Shown: in pieces, positions 19,892 through 34,800 of the stretch | Numbering within the stretch: the stretch's first letter is position 1 | Layout of the letters: every line of letters begins with the position of its first letter | Assembly (NCBI RefSeq): GCF_029227915.1 | Contig: NC_079885.1 | Coordinates: forward strand, 10,653,001 to 10,717,000 | Length of the DNA: 64,000 bases | DNA from: Hydractinia symbiolongicarpus | Lineage: Eukaryota > Cnidaria > Hydrozoa > Anthoathecata > Hydractiniidae | Direction: 5' to 3' | Notes under the pieces: generated by a model | What the model was told of the DNA's origin: nothing | Databases searched by the model: none | The model's input: only the letters and a program-made list of their open reading frames with translations | Program-made: the position numbers and the translations under genes

Positions 19892-22707
19892 GCTTCTGAG
19901 GGTTTTTTTCAATATAAAAAACTAAGAAGTTCTCAGAACGAGGTTGTTGTAGACTACAAATATACGTTTAATTCAACATCTTTTAATCTTTTGTGTGTAA
20001 TATTCGATTTAATCGCTGCAAGCTGAACGACTAGTCATATTCTCATAGTCGCAACGAAAGAACATTGACGACTAAAGATTACCCTCTTCGCTACATGAAA
20101 ACAGGTGTTAATTACATCTAAAGTATATCTTAAACTTAGCAAAACATATATGCATTAAATATCACCCTTTCCCACAAAAAAACCGGAAAAAAACCGGACA
20201 AATAAATCTAAAAAAGATCATGTAGATAGAAGAAGAAAAAAGAAGACAAAATTTTATTAAGTTATCCATTCATCCAACACGTCTTCGTGTGTTTACAGCA
20301 ATTTCAAATCTTCGAAAACAAACACAACCTTAGTAGCCATTACCACATTCCTCGCACGTGTTTTTACATTCTTTGACTAAATGCAACACTGTTACCTAGG
20401 TGACAATATATTGTTGTTGTTAGTACTTTTCTTGTATGCTCCACTGGTTTTGTTTTGTTATGGTTACAAAACTTTTTTGAAATTTACGTAGAACAATGCG
20501 TCGGAGAAATTGACGCTTGGTTTGTGCTCAAAGCCTTATTAAACCTCGTACACAGGGCTCTTCTCTCCACTTGCAAGAGGCTAAATCTCGAAAAACATTA
20601 CAAAAGGTCTAAATAAAGTTTAAAAAGGTCTTACAAATATAACGAAATGCAACTGAGTAAAACATGTCATATTGATACGCATTTAGTTCTACGTAAGCTA
20701 GCAACCTCTCACACATTTCTCTCGTAGAAATTCACAGCATGGAAGTTATATTGTCTCTTCTATTTGTCTTTCCTCCCTTTTCCTCATTCATTCAACCATG
20801 TTTTAAATGCCATTTCATTATTAACAGTTTTAAATGAAATATTAGCCAATTTTTTTGAACATTAATTTGAGTGTCATATAATAATTTCTAGCTCTTTAAA
20901 AAATGTCGATTTTTCAAAACAAAAATTACGTGTTTACATCACGCTTCTCAATGTTTTAATTTAATCTTGAAGTGTAAAGTGTAGCTACCTGAGCTCGCTC
21001 CGGTAGCTTCCGGGTTGTTCCACGCGCCGGCCATCCTGTTTGACGTTAAATACTCAACTGCAACATTTTTTTTCTCCGGAGAGTAACATTAGCTGCTGAG
21101 GTTATAAGTTCGACACATAAAAAATGTTCCAAAATAGCACCTTGGGTCGTGGTCGAGGGTAGCGGGACGATTGAAAAAAGGATATTAAACAATTCTCCAA
21201 TTCTATTACTTCAAATTAGATTCAAATATACTATTTGACATTTCTTTGTATTCATTATCCCTTGTATATATGATTATACAAGATTTAAAATTAAAAAAGA
21301 TATTTTTAATAATGTAATAAAATGTATCACGATGAGGATAAATCCAAATTCACAACGAGGTCACAAAAACAAGAAGCAAAAAATTTAATTTTGAAAAAAA
21401 AATAAAATAACGAAAACATTTGGATTTAGAGACCAAGTCAAGATGAGAAAAGGGTAAAAAAAATAATAGAAACTACGAAAAGCTAAAAGTATTTTGAAAT
21501 AAATTAATAAATTTAAAAATATATAAAAATATATTAAATATATTTGCAAAAAAAATTAACCCGAGCAACCCACAATAAAATAAACTTGACAACTATTATT
21601 TTATAACTTTGATCAAAAAGATGTAGTAATTAACAGACACTTCACTCCATTTCTCTACGAAAATAAAATATGTTTAAATAGTCGTATGAAATTTGTGTTC
21701 GTGTGGTGAGTAAAAAATATATTATCTAAAGTGTAAAACATGTGGAAAATTTTGGCGTGTGAACTCTTTTTTTTATAAACAATTGATATTTTGCACTTCG
21801 CTCTAAGTATTGTTCAGCTAATTAAGAAAAACGACCCGAAAAATGCATACACAGTTTTTACCAGTTGTAAATTCATATAGGCGATTTGTTATTATCCAGG
21901 CACTTTTGAAGCGATTGTTTAAATTCGGCATTGTTTATAAAAACAAAGCTTCAAAAATAAATAAATACGTTCTATAAGTTTAAGGTTTAAATTTCCAAAC
22001 ACCTTAATTGTTGGGTCAAGCAACTAAAAAATAAATAAAACAGACAACACATAATATCTAACAAAAAAAATTAAATACAAAACAAAAGACAACTATATTT
22101 AACATAGAAACTTCAGGGTAGAAAGTATACACAAAACTACACATAGGACGTAGTGCAAGGATTAAAACTTTTACGCGAAATCAAGTACTTCTAAACCGTA
22201 AAAAAGGATGCGCGGCCACCTATTTTTTTTTTAAAAAAGAAAAATTCAGGAATTTTTTGGGCTTTTTTTCTGATTCCACAAAAGCACAAATTGCAATGGA
22301 AAAAACGCCAACACGTGATGACTGCAAGTCATGACCTAAACAAAAAAATAACTTTTTTCCATAAATTCCTTAATTTTTGCCTTGGCAGTACTTCCACGAG
22401 TTTCCATCCATATATATTTCTATATGAAAACCTATTGAACCTATGCGCGTGTTAAACACGCAGATTAGGACCACAGTAAAAACTGCATAAATTGTCCTAA
22501 ATTCTAAATAAAAAGCCAGCACAGTCAGCATAATCGCCACGGAGTTTAAAAAATCGTACAAGTTTCTTCAAGTTGAAATGTTTTATCTATGACAAAATAT
22601 TACACCAAAACCATGTCAGTCATGTCTCTCCACCAACCATTCACTTCAGGTTACTTTCATGTTAGAAGATATTTATACCATTGGAAGGTTATGCTAGAAT
22701 AAACCAT
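19892..22707. other. Intergenic DNA between the gypsy element and MGAT5-B; no gene seen
   Basis: AT-rich, with homopolymer A/T runs and no supported coding frame. A small GC-richer patch lies at about 20990-21040. I recognise no repeat family here. Confidence 0.6.
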
Positions 22708-22713
22708 TTTATT
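22708..22713 (-). terminator. Poly(A) signal AATAAA for MGAT5-B
   Basis: TTTATT on the plus strand, about 120 bp beyond the MGAT5-B stop codon in the transcribed direction; the first canonical signal after the stop. Confidence 0.6.
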
Positions 22714-22830
22714 ATGTATGTATACGTAACTATTTTTATGTTTATACTCTATATCTTCTTAACGTTGGGTCTTCTGTATATTGCTTACGAAAAGTGTACG
22801 TGTAAATAAATATAGATATGTTCTTATTCC

Positions 22831-25800
22831 CTATAAACAATCTGAGCATATTGATGACTGTTCTAGTTCATAATCTCTACAGGGACATAATCGTCTGAAC
22901 TTGTTGCTTTCGTACATGCAACTAAATAATTGACCATGTTGTTGCAGAAAACAGATGTTTGAAATTGGATCGAACGATGGAGGGTGGAGAAAGTTGACAG
23001 TTCGAATCGAACGACAACTAACGTTTCCAACTCTAAAAAAAATTTATGAACATGTATTTAATACGAACAGCGCTTTTCCGCTGAAATGTTAACCTCTACT
23101 TGAATATTTCATGAGGCGGATTGTGAATGGCAAGTGTTTTTCTAATTTCTATAAGAAACTAAAATAGGCCACAATTTTAAAATGGAATGAAAAGCAAAAG
23201 GATTAACTTGAACTTTTCTATAGTAAACACTACAGCCTTGTTTACACGATAGTATTAAGGGGATTACCGGTGTTAATGGCGTTAATGTAGGCGCTAAACA
23301 CGTTAATGAAAAGGTAGTGTAAATGGTCAGTATTAACACCATTAGCGCGTTTAGCGTTAAGCAGTTAAAGGGGCTATGGAACGATTAACAGCATTGGGAC
23401 TATTAACTATCTCTAAAGTTTATCTCTAAATAACGCCATTGAAGCTCTCTTCAGCGCCGGTTTCAAGATGAGCAAACCTCAACGCTGACATTAAGGCCAT
23501 ACGGATAAGGGGAGTCGTATTGAAATCGCATTTTCTGTTGAGATACGAATAAAGATATGAATGTGCCATGATAAAGATTCACCTATGTATACACACCGTC
23601 CGGTTAAACTATATCAGTTCCTTACTAACATATTGCCGCACGTAGTCTGGTGGGTTCGTCTGTGGCTCCCAGTTCTACTGCTGGCAGGGACGGTGGATCG
23701 AACCCCCCTCACTGCCAGGCAGGATGATAGTAATGAGCAAAGTAGTTCTTTTTTAATATGTAAATTTATGGTGTACAATTTGAACTACTGATACGATTGG
23801 TAATTATTAATATTCAATTATCCAAAAATAGCCCATGTCGTCGTCGCAAGGTTCATCAAATTTGAATAATTGATTGTTAAAAATATCTAAAAATCCTTGT
23901 TTTTAAACTTGATATAATTTCGCACGCTTTCGCGCACCTTTTAATATTCGGCTGAAACTTAAAAAGACTTGAAATTAAGGTACAATTATTGCTTTATTAA
24001 TGCAAAAAACTGAAAAGCAAAAAGAATATGACTATTTACACTGCATTGGTGGTATACATTTAGATAGTTCGCAATGTTACACGTAAAATTAATAAATACA
24101 CCATTATACCTTTCAATCACTGTTCGTGTGTTGATATCATCAAAATAAGTGCGCTCACAAATCATACCTGGAAAGAAAGAGAGTCATTCACAAAAAAAAG
24201 TGTATTTGCACCCCACTCAAAATTTATAGTAGCATCCAGCAGCATTCCGGAAGCTGCCACCATATTTTAGTGATTTTCCAGAAGTACAATTAAAGCACGA
24301 TTTCCACATGCTTTTTGTGCCTCTTTTTCTATTCTATTCTGTTTTGTTTTTTGTTTTTGTTTTTAATAAATTTGAATCTAAAACATAGATCAACCTAGAA
24401 TTTTCAAAATCAAACACAACGAGTGTATACTTATGCCTGTTACTTCTAGATTTCCCCTGAAGGTTGCTGAAATTATGCTATCTTTTCAAATTTATAAGTT
24501 GTCCTAATGGGACAGTGTCGACTTCAGTACAGAGAATGACAGGTAATAATTTTTATCACAAACTTTGAATTTTCTAAAACAGACCAGCTTGACTTGTTGT
24601 ACTTATGCGAAGAACCAGGGAGTCCATGTTCCAATTTGACACATTATCTTTCATAAAGAGATTAGTTACGCATAAACATGACTGAAAAAAGAATATGGGA
24701 CTTGACGTTTACATGAATTGCTATGATTGTATAAAATCGGTGTGGCGTATGTACCCATACAAAATGATGACACAAGTGCAAAAATAAAAAAAATTCAACC
24801 TTGGGGTTACAGTTATTTGATGATTTTAATAGTGTTTCAAGGAGTGGTCACTCTGTAAGTTGTAAATTCAAGAACTCCTTCTAAACGACTACACAAACAA
24901 AAAATACAAACCTTTTGACATGCACAAATCTTTACAAGATTGACCAACACTGGACATAAATGTTTTTAGATGATTAACTGGTGGCCATCTTGGAGCATGG
25001 ACATCACAATAATTCTATGCGAGAGAAAACACTTTATACAAAAAAATAATTGACAATGTAGCAACTATAATTGAAGTATAGTTAAATAACCCATGTATAT
25101 TTTACAGAACAAGGTAAATGAATTTAAATTTGAGAATGATTTGAGTAAACTGTTTTATAGATGGGATATTAACACGTTCGTTATACTGCACGGTATACCC
25201 AGGCTCGTATCGATTCATTGCATTAACTTACCATATGCTCTGTAAATACATGTACTCTTTCTAACATTCCTTCATTTGTGAACTCCTTCGGTATCTTCGG
25301 TGGTAGGGGCTAAACAAGAGAATGTTAATTTTACATGAAAAAGCAAAAACGCAAAAAAGTAACATTTAGGCGCCCACAAGGAGTCAACACCATATGCCAA
25401 CGAACTTTAGTCAATAGATCAAGTCAAATAAAGAGAAACAACATATCACAAAAAACACAAACCTTCATATCTTTAATTTTCTGTAAAGTTAATCTAAGTA
25501 AAGTTTCGTTTTTTATATCTATCGTGTAACAGTACGGTTCGCCAACGAATTCTTCCATATATGGACTTTGTGAAGTCAACTAAAAAACAAATTAGTTCAT
25601 CGTTGTACACAAACAACCATAACCAACAAGAAGGCTAAAAAGTATAAGCTCTAGAAGCGTCGTATCGATGATAAATTTTTTATACACAGTCACGGGAAGA
25701 AACAGTAAACTTTTCGTAGCTTTCAGTATTTTACGAGGTTCATATTAGGTGAGCTACCTAGTTTGTCGATATAATGTGGAAAAAAATTAGGGTGGACTCC

Positions 25801-28800
25801 ACACGGATTGTGCACCCTGTCAAGACAGTAGAAACGAGCTTGGAAAAATTTCAGATTTCGTGCTAAGTGCTCTTGAGCTAACTTGATTTGCGGAGAGTAA
25901 GTTTACTTGTTCACACACTGAAAAAACAAGTCAGGTTCCAGCAGGAGACGATTAGGTCTTAATCATGTGAGACATGGCTATAAATTCCCAAAACTTGTCA
26001 AGCCTATTTAAGTTTCTTGGACATGAAAACCAGTTGCCTAGGAACAATTAAAACCTAGTTCTAAATCTAACGACAACATAATTTGCACACACTGTTGAAA
26101 TGATTTAGATTCAGTGCTTTGCTATTTCCCATCAAAAATTGTTTGATTAAAATCTGTTCTCTGAAACGTTCTAGTTACTAGAAGTAGATTAGCTACAAAA
26201 GCATACCTTCCTAAGGGTTGGTTTATCCTTAAAAAATGCGTCATTCATTTTATTCTTTGGTTCATCATACTAAAATATAATCACAGAATAAAAATAGCAC
26301 TTAAAGCATTGTTATTGAACGGTTAAATTAATACTGTACACCAATAAGATGAACACACGCTTTACCTAACACTGAGTATTTTCCCAACAGGTAAGGAAGA
26401 GGCATGTATAGGTAATGTTAGATCAGTACAGATTATCGATAGCACGCTTATCTACATGCTTATCTTTACTACTACTAAAAAACTGTACTGACCTTGGGTT
26501 GCATAAACACTGCCCCTGCTGCAAGAGCTTCCATCGGTCCAGGTCCTTCATATGGAAAACCCACACCAACAAAAAGCTGAAATACAAATAGAGACTGTTT
26601 CTAACAAGAGTTCAGGAGTCCTGGTGCATTTAAATCGCATAATGACTTACTAACGCTGTTTACGTACAATAATTGTTTACAGGGTGTCTACTATTTTTTT
26701 TTTTTTTTTTTATTTTTTGTTTGTTTTTTTACTACCGTAGTCTTTTTATTACATTCACAAAGAAAAACACTACAGTTAGGGAAAATGCTAAAAAAATTAA
26801 AATAACCAACATTCAACGTTATGGAAAGGAAAACAGTAACAACAAAATAGGTGAGACAATACAACAGACTGGTATATGTTGTCAGATTTAAATTTCAAGG
26901 TTTGTAAGGTTTTTCTCCAGAATATGATGGATATGTAAAGTTTTTAACGAGTGCAAGGTCCAATGGTCATTCTACCTTATCTGAGCTCTTGTTTAAGAAA
27001 TCGTTTTTACTGTCATGCGGACCTTTAACCAAAAAGAAACATCAAAACATTCTAATGGTGCTGTTAGGACTAAGTTACATTTAAAAAAATATAATATTAT
27101 AAGTATGTATACATTAGTGCTGTTTTGTAGACTGTAAAAAAATAACAGCAAAATAATAAAAAGTCAGTATTCAGCTTTTCAAATTTGATTTGTGTTGTAA
27201 GATATATTTTGCTATAAAATCTTTCCTTTTAATTGAGATGATACCAACGTCACAAGCTTTTAAATTTATTGTATATATTAGAAAGCTTTTCCAGCTGAAA
27301 ATTATACAGAATTTTCTTTTCTTTTCAAAAAACATCAGAAAAAAACATAATCTTACTGATGCAATAGGAAATTAAGGAATGTTTTATACAATTAATCAAG
27401 TATTTATGGCAATTAATGGTTTATGGTATTTATGGTACTCCAATTTTACCTTTGACTGTGATAGTAAGTTTTGAACCTCCGAGCCAGAAACAGGACCATG
27501 GTTGATAATAAATGATGGTAACTGAGTCTAAAACACAAACATATATGATATCTTAATCGTTTTAAAAATCGTTATTCGAGAAATTAAAAATCAACCAATA
27601 TTTTTTTGGAACATGCTAAATCTAAATAGGTTTCTAACTAAGACTGTTACTTTGTGATTTTAACTAGCTATAATAAAATATACAGTCTGATGTTTGTTTA
27701 AACAGCTTTTCCCTATAGCTTTCTTTTTTGGACCCCTTTGCAGAGTAGTTTCGTTGTTTCTTACAGACGAACAAAGATGTACAAAATACCGACGTGAGAA
27801 ATATGAGTGACTGGCACAAATCTGGGGACCAGTAAACCCTGTTGATACTTTATGTGCTAACTGCCAGTCTTGTTTTCATTTGTCCAAAATAACATAGAGA
27901 CAATTTTGTGAAATCAAGTATTCACAGAAATTACCAAAATTAAAAACCCTAAAAACTGTTTTTAATGAAGTGAGCATTTTCACTTAGTATGAGACATTTT
28001 TAGGAAAAAGAAAGCCTAAAGTCACAAAAATATTCTAAAAAAAAGGGGTCTATATCGTCGTCCAGCCATTTTTACTGACTCCTTATGTTTTTAAGTCAAA
28101 ATAAAGGCACAAATCTTTCGTTGTTTTTTGTTGTCTTGTCTTATACTCGCCCCAATTAAAGTTCTAGCTTCAGTGAAAAATCTATCGCTATTGCTCACAA
28201 AATTGAATTTACAAATTTCATGAACGCTGCAACTTCTGTGCTTGTGTGCTATCTACTAGTAAGAGGGTATTAGTTGTTCAGGTCAACTCAGGCGAAAGAA
28301 CAATAGAAAATATAGACGGTTTCAGGCATTTTTATTATTTGACCTTAAACAAAATCAGTATTTCTTAATCTATACAGTAGAGACAATGGGTATACAAATT
28401 TCTAAATGATTTTCTGCCTAATTGAATTTCTCCACAAGAAGCCTATCGATTAGTAAAAGCAATAATTACTTGGTCAGCTTTAATGGTTGTATATATACTT
28501 TCATCAACTTATTACAAAATGAATACTTACCTCACTAACTGTTGTAGCATGAAGTTCAAAATATTCACTTATTATCTTAAGGTAGTCAATGTATTCCTAA
28601 AATACGAAAAATATAAAAATTATTAAAAATAAACAATAATTAATCTTAAAAAAAAGTTTTATACTAAATAATAAAATATAATAATGTAAATTAAAAATTT
28701 TTTCTAGGGCTTTGTAGTCTAAATTTAAGCTCTTAAAAAATCAAATTTTCTAAATTTCTGTGTCTCTCGACTCTCAATTACAATCTTTATAATTCTGCCC

Positions 28801-31800
28801 CCCTTCCCAAAAGTGATGTTTGGGATTGTATCTTCTTACTTACTTGAAAATAACTTGAGAGTTTTGCATACAGCAAAGCTTTATTCTTTTTCTGTTTCCA
28901 TTGTCCCTCTTTATTATTCTTTTTGCTACTTCCAACAACAAAACCAAGAAAGTAATTGTCATGGGTGTGAGCTACAATTAAATTATAATTAATATATTTG
29001 CGAAGTTACCATACTTTTTGTTTACAATGTGTGCAATGTTTGATGCTGGCAGACTGCTTATTATAAGTTTGGCTCTTCGAAATGCTTAGAAGGCAGTAAC
29101 CCATTAACCCCATTTTATATTTGAAAGTCCATTCATCGTCACATGCCATGTTTCGAATACCTATATAGGCTAGTTTTAATTTGGGCAGTTTGAAATGTAA
29201 AAAGCAATTACGTGAGGCAAGTATGAGAAAAACCACTTAGCTAGGCAAATAAACCATGTTTCGTTACCTCCATAGATGGTAAATAGGAGAAATAAAAAAT
29301 AAAAAACTTAATTTTTCTTGCAAAATATCAATGTATTCATTGCCCCTGCATTATTAATTGAATTTATAAACTTCAAATATATATGACCAAATGAACTAAG
29401 TCCTGATGCTACGTATTTGACTTGGTAAATACAAGACAGTATGTTATATATACAGATGAATCATCTATTTAAATCAGAGCATTTAAAAATTGTTTAAAAT
29501 GTTTTACTGCATGACAAACCATGAAAGAATACTTACGATATAATGTTAGAAACTGTGTGGGAATTAGATTATGATTTGCCCAATCTGAACGGTTGCCAGG
29601 TATGGCGTGAGGATATGCTGGGTAGTTATATTCAGGAAATGTACCAAAAGAATCTAATACGCGAATCATGCATCTAATAAAAAAAAACATGCTTAAATCT
29701 GTTTAAAAATGTTTCACAAAGTGAAAGTCGTAAATCAAACATCGAATACTTTCATGGATAGACATAACAACACTGAAATTCAATTTTATGCAGTGTAATA
29801 TATTTTTTATATTAACTCCCTACACAATTCACGCAATTTGATGTTTACTTTGAAATATGTGAGTTATCCATAAAGCTTGGTTTCCAATGTCATTGCACAA
29901 CAGTCAAAAGTCATTGTGGAGACTTTATTGGAAACATAATAAAAACCAGAGATGTTGCACAACAAATATTGTAAGGATGAAATATATTCCATCTCTGCAA
30001 CAGTTTTACAACACATGTTGCACAAAAAGTACATTTATTGGAAATCAAGCTTAAGGAAATACATTTTGTTCTAAAGCAAATGAGTACAATATAAATTTCT
30101 GTTAGATCTCTGATCAATAACAAACGATTTTTCTGTTTGTTTACCTATATTTTGCTGTTGATGCAAAACCGTTATTATTAGAAAGTATGATAACTCCATT
30201 CACATCTGTATATATTGTTTCCACTTTATCTTTTTGTATTGTGGAAGATGCACAGTTATTTTTATCGTCTCTATCTAACAAATCACTACGAAAAGAAAAA
30301 AATGATTAGTAGGTTCACATATCACCTTTTCGTATATACAAATCTTAAATATTTTCACTTTAAGGTGTTGCGTTACCTGTAGGGACCAAGAGTTGCTTTC
30401 ATTTTATGTTTTTAAATTATCCTGGCAAAAATGCATTACATTCACAACACTAAAAACTAAGCTTAATAAACGTTATTATCTATGATTATTAGCTTCTTTC
30501 ATTCTGACATGAGTAACAGTAAAAGTAGCTAGCTAAATAACAAGCCACAAAGTTATCAGAACGCTTTGTGAATCTTCAATCCAAAATCGAACAAATTAAA
30601 ACTCACAAAAAATCTTTATCTGCTTTGTATATTAACATTTTATATCTCTAAACTACTATTTTGACCATCTGGATGACTTTTTAACACTGAGTTGCACAAC
30701 ATTTAATTTTCATGGCAGAACTGAAACATAACTTTGTTAATCCATAATCTACTAACACTAAACCAGGGATTTAAGGACTGTTTTTTAGTATAGTCTACAC
30801 CAAACTGCACTAACAAATTTTACTTTTCTGTTTGGTGAAATCTGTAAATATAGAAACAAAAGAAATAATTTACAATGGACAAAGTACCTCTTAATATTTT
30901 TTATCAACAATGAAAAAAGAAGACCAGAAAAGAGTTTAAAGGGAACACAAGGTGATAAATGATGTTGGATTGATAGAGCTCTTGTAGTCATTAATTTGAA
31001 CATGGGCAACACCTATTTACAAAATACACTTCTTATCATGTGTCTTTTTTAACAGGTAGGTTGGTGATATATATTTATATAACAAAATAGAAACTTCAAA
31101 TGAGGGGTTACACATTGCTTAACAATAGATGAGAAGTGTTACATACGGCTAAAGCCCATACCTAACTAACCAAGCAATCCTGAATTCTTGACAACATTTT
31201 TTCTAATAATAAACTATATCTTTGACCATTGAGGTCATATTATTCTCGGGTCTAAATTGCCAAATCAATTGTATATCAGACAAATTTATAATTAAGATTA
31301 AGTAACTAATAATACCAACAACCTTCGCACTGTATTTTTTCACAAGTGTATTTTTTTACTCTTGGTGTGTTCATGTACACTGCTTACTTCTAACAGTATG
31401 GGACAGAGGAATTTGAGGTGCACCGAAAACGACAATGACATAAAAATACATACATTAGCAATGAGCCATTAAGTACCACTTTTACATCATAACCCAGGAT
31501 ATACAGACTTGATATTAAATCAGTCCATTGAACTAATTCACCAAGTGGTCCACCATGACCAGCATTCAACATAATGTGAGGTTGAAATCCCATTGATCCC
31601 ATAAATGCAAGAACCTAAAAAATGGAAATAAAAATTATAATACAAGGGAGAAAAATTAACATTAGTTATGATTTCCAAGGTCTTTGAAATAAAAAGAGAA
31701 CAACAAAATAAATTTAGGAAAAGATGTCAATTAAAGCTACTGTGTCCAGGCCAAGCCTAGTCGGAATTACATGTGGCACAACATTATTGCAAATTAGCGA

Positions 31801-34800
31801 TAGAATGCGATAAGAATTACATGCCATTGCACGCCTAAGTCATGTTAAAGTGTGCAAAAAAGCATGTGTGTACAGTTAAAAAAATTTCACTATTTATAGC
31901 ATGCATTTATATATCGCATTTTAACTATTTAAAATAAACATAAACAAAATAAGTTTGAAGTATGTTGTTGCGGTGCCATTATTATTTTGATGGGCTTTTG
32001 ACTTTCTAAGAATGTCAGCCTTTTTAATTCACATCAGCAAAATCGCACAAAAAAAGTCTGTAAGAAATCATAAATATAACAAGAGTGTAGAGTGTAGTTA
32101 AGTTTACTTTATACGACAATGCACGACGCATTGTAACCATGAAGCTCTAAGCGAAAATTCATTTGTCAAATATTTTGAGCAAAAATATTAAACAGTTTAT
32201 AATTATTTGTTGTTACATTAAATAACTGTGGAAAATTTATAATTAAATCCTGTTTTTTCCATATCAAGCGTTAATATTTACATATTTATGCATTTGATCT
32301 ATATGTTTTTCTTAATTTTATATTTATTTATATTATAAATATAATGGTTTTTCTGGTAAATAAGAGAATTGTTGAAGTTTATAAAGATTTTTATTTAGGG
32401 GGTAGCAAAATATAAAAACTCCCATTTCACAAACTAACATTATGCTAATATTAAAACACTACATTGGGAACAAGAAATTGCACTTATTCATAGCACGCAA
32501 TGAAAAAGCAAAGGCGAGTAAAAAATAGAACACCAAAATTAAATCAGGCATGTGCGAAGGTGTGCACGTAAGATTTTACGGCATTCCTGACCAGACCTGT
32601 CAAATGTCCTGTTTCATATGTAATTTCAATATATACCCTTTTTTTCTTCCATTTTTGTTTCAACTTTGCAAACCTTTCGCCAGCTTTGATCCAATCAGGC
32701 CAAAGCTGTTTAGCTCTCTGTCTCATCCATTCAAACTTCCGGCCAGGCATTAACTCTAACAACCCTTTAATATCAAATCTTGGAGATGCCTAGAAAATTA
32801 ACTCAGTGTCAAAACTCTGTAAACACATTTGAAACAAACAAATACTATGAATAAATAAAAGTCAACAAAATATTAACTTAAAATGCAGTCACACTCACAT
32901 ATTTTATCTTTTTATGATTGTATTTCTCATAGTTGGGACAAAATGGTTCAACCTATAATTGCGAAAATATGTAAACAACTAATATAGTCAAACCAGATTT
33001 TAGGTTCCCTGCACACAACCACCTCAGGCACTATTGAATTCCATAATGAATTTTTTGTAGAGATTCTCCAAAGATTTTTCTTCACTTTCATTCGAAGAGA
33101 GGAATAATGGCGATTGTTTTAACTTCACTGATGATGCTGACAAGTTATTTAACTTTTTATTAGACTGTGCAAAACTTAATAGACTGTATTTCGCTATTAA
33201 ATTTGTATGCTTTATAACCCACTTACTTCAGCTACAAATGTTGTCAAAAAATTGAAAATCTACTGAAAATAAAAAATTTATAAGCTTTTGAACTGAATAA
33301 TATTCACCAACAATGCATTATTTAAGGTGAAAGTCCACCTTGATTGCGCAGTACGGCGTTCAAGTTGCACGGCTAAAGGCTCACGTTATTGTACAACATT
33401 TCATGAGCGCTTTTGGTCGTTTCGTCTGCCATGAAAATCAAAACGATTTTGATATTTTCGATGGATGCACAGGAGCGCCCCAAAAAATGACGTATATATA
33501 GCATTTTGACCGATGAAATTGCTTGAAAACCATACTATAGAAACAAGATAGCGAACCAACAAGACAAATTCAATACAGAGGAGTATGATGCTAGGGAAAA
33601 TAGAGAAATAGAAAGAAATATGGCGTATATTGCCAATTTAAGACGTAATGATAGTCAGGTTAGATTTCTGGTACCATCAAATGATATATCCAGCGACAAC
33701 TAGAGAGATCCACCTCTAGGTGGACATTGAATTGCAACATGTTGTTCCACTGTCTTGGGAGCCTTCTTTCAATTTCAAAATTCTTCTTTCAAAGTGTCCC
33801 ATATAATCTTGCACATATCTTTAACAATACGCCCAACTGTCAGGCTACTCATGCGATAACTATACAAGCTATCGATATGAATGAATCACCAGATACAAGA
33901 TACCGCAAAGTTACGCAGAGTCTCTCCGATGGTTGTATAGCTTCCCGACGAGTATTATCTCGTTCTAGTTTGGGTCCCACTAATCTCAACAGGTGCTCAA
34001 ATTTACTGGGAAGTATTCGAAACATTTTGAAAAATACTGACTGTCAAATAGCATTGTTTCTTTCACCAGTGTGTGAAAATCAGCCTTTTTCTTCCTTTCT
34101 TGAAAAATCGGCCACACCCAGAATCTTTTCCGTCTACGCCACTTTGGAATCCTTCTTCACATTGATGCAATCTTCTTCGTAATGTCAATAAAATCAAAAG
34201 TCTTTGTCGCAAATCCTTTCTTCTATAAACCACAGCCGCCATTTCTGTTTACTTTTTTCTGTTTATTTTTTCGCGCTAAGTGGACATTGCACGCTTGTGC
34301 GCCGAGTGCGTTGAGCATGTCATGCACTTTGGACGCTGTTCTTCGCGATCGAAGTAGACTTTCGCCTTTATACAAATCTACACACCCTAATTAAAATATC
34401 TAATTTGTGAACCCCCTATGGAATAAAACAATACCTTTGATAAATAATCCACAATGGAACAAGCACTACCATCAACACCATGAATCTCACGAAAACATTT
34501 TGCAGGCCACATTGCTTGTAGGTACTAAATAAAAGAATTAAAATTTATTTATAGATTGACGAATAGTGGTTTGAGTGAGTGTAAGGTCAACCCTTTTTTA
34601 GCATGGTGTTGACCCAAGTCAATTTAAGAATTCAGCATACTAATTTTGGGGACATAATTGAAATGTGCAAAATAAGTCACATTTGGTAAAGGAGTGGTCT
34701 ACTGGATTTTTAATCATATATTCATATATTTAACTTTTTTTTGTTGCTCAAAATATCGAAAGATCCAGTCAGCAAGATCTGGTTTTTTAAAACGTACTTT

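Noticed and set aside
23230-23400. Cluster of GTTAATG/GCGTTA motifs in an MGAT5-B intron, perhaps a DNA transposon
   Set aside because: I could not define terminal repeats or a target duplication.
23660-23720. GGTTCGATCC B-box-like site with a CTGGCAG inverted repeat
   Set aside because: No A box at the right distance and no cloverleaf; probably chance or an old SINE scrap in an MGAT5-B intron.
33727-34182. Plus-strand 151-codon frame
   Set aside because: Antisense of the Harbinger transposase fragment, which has the recognisable motifs on the minus strand.
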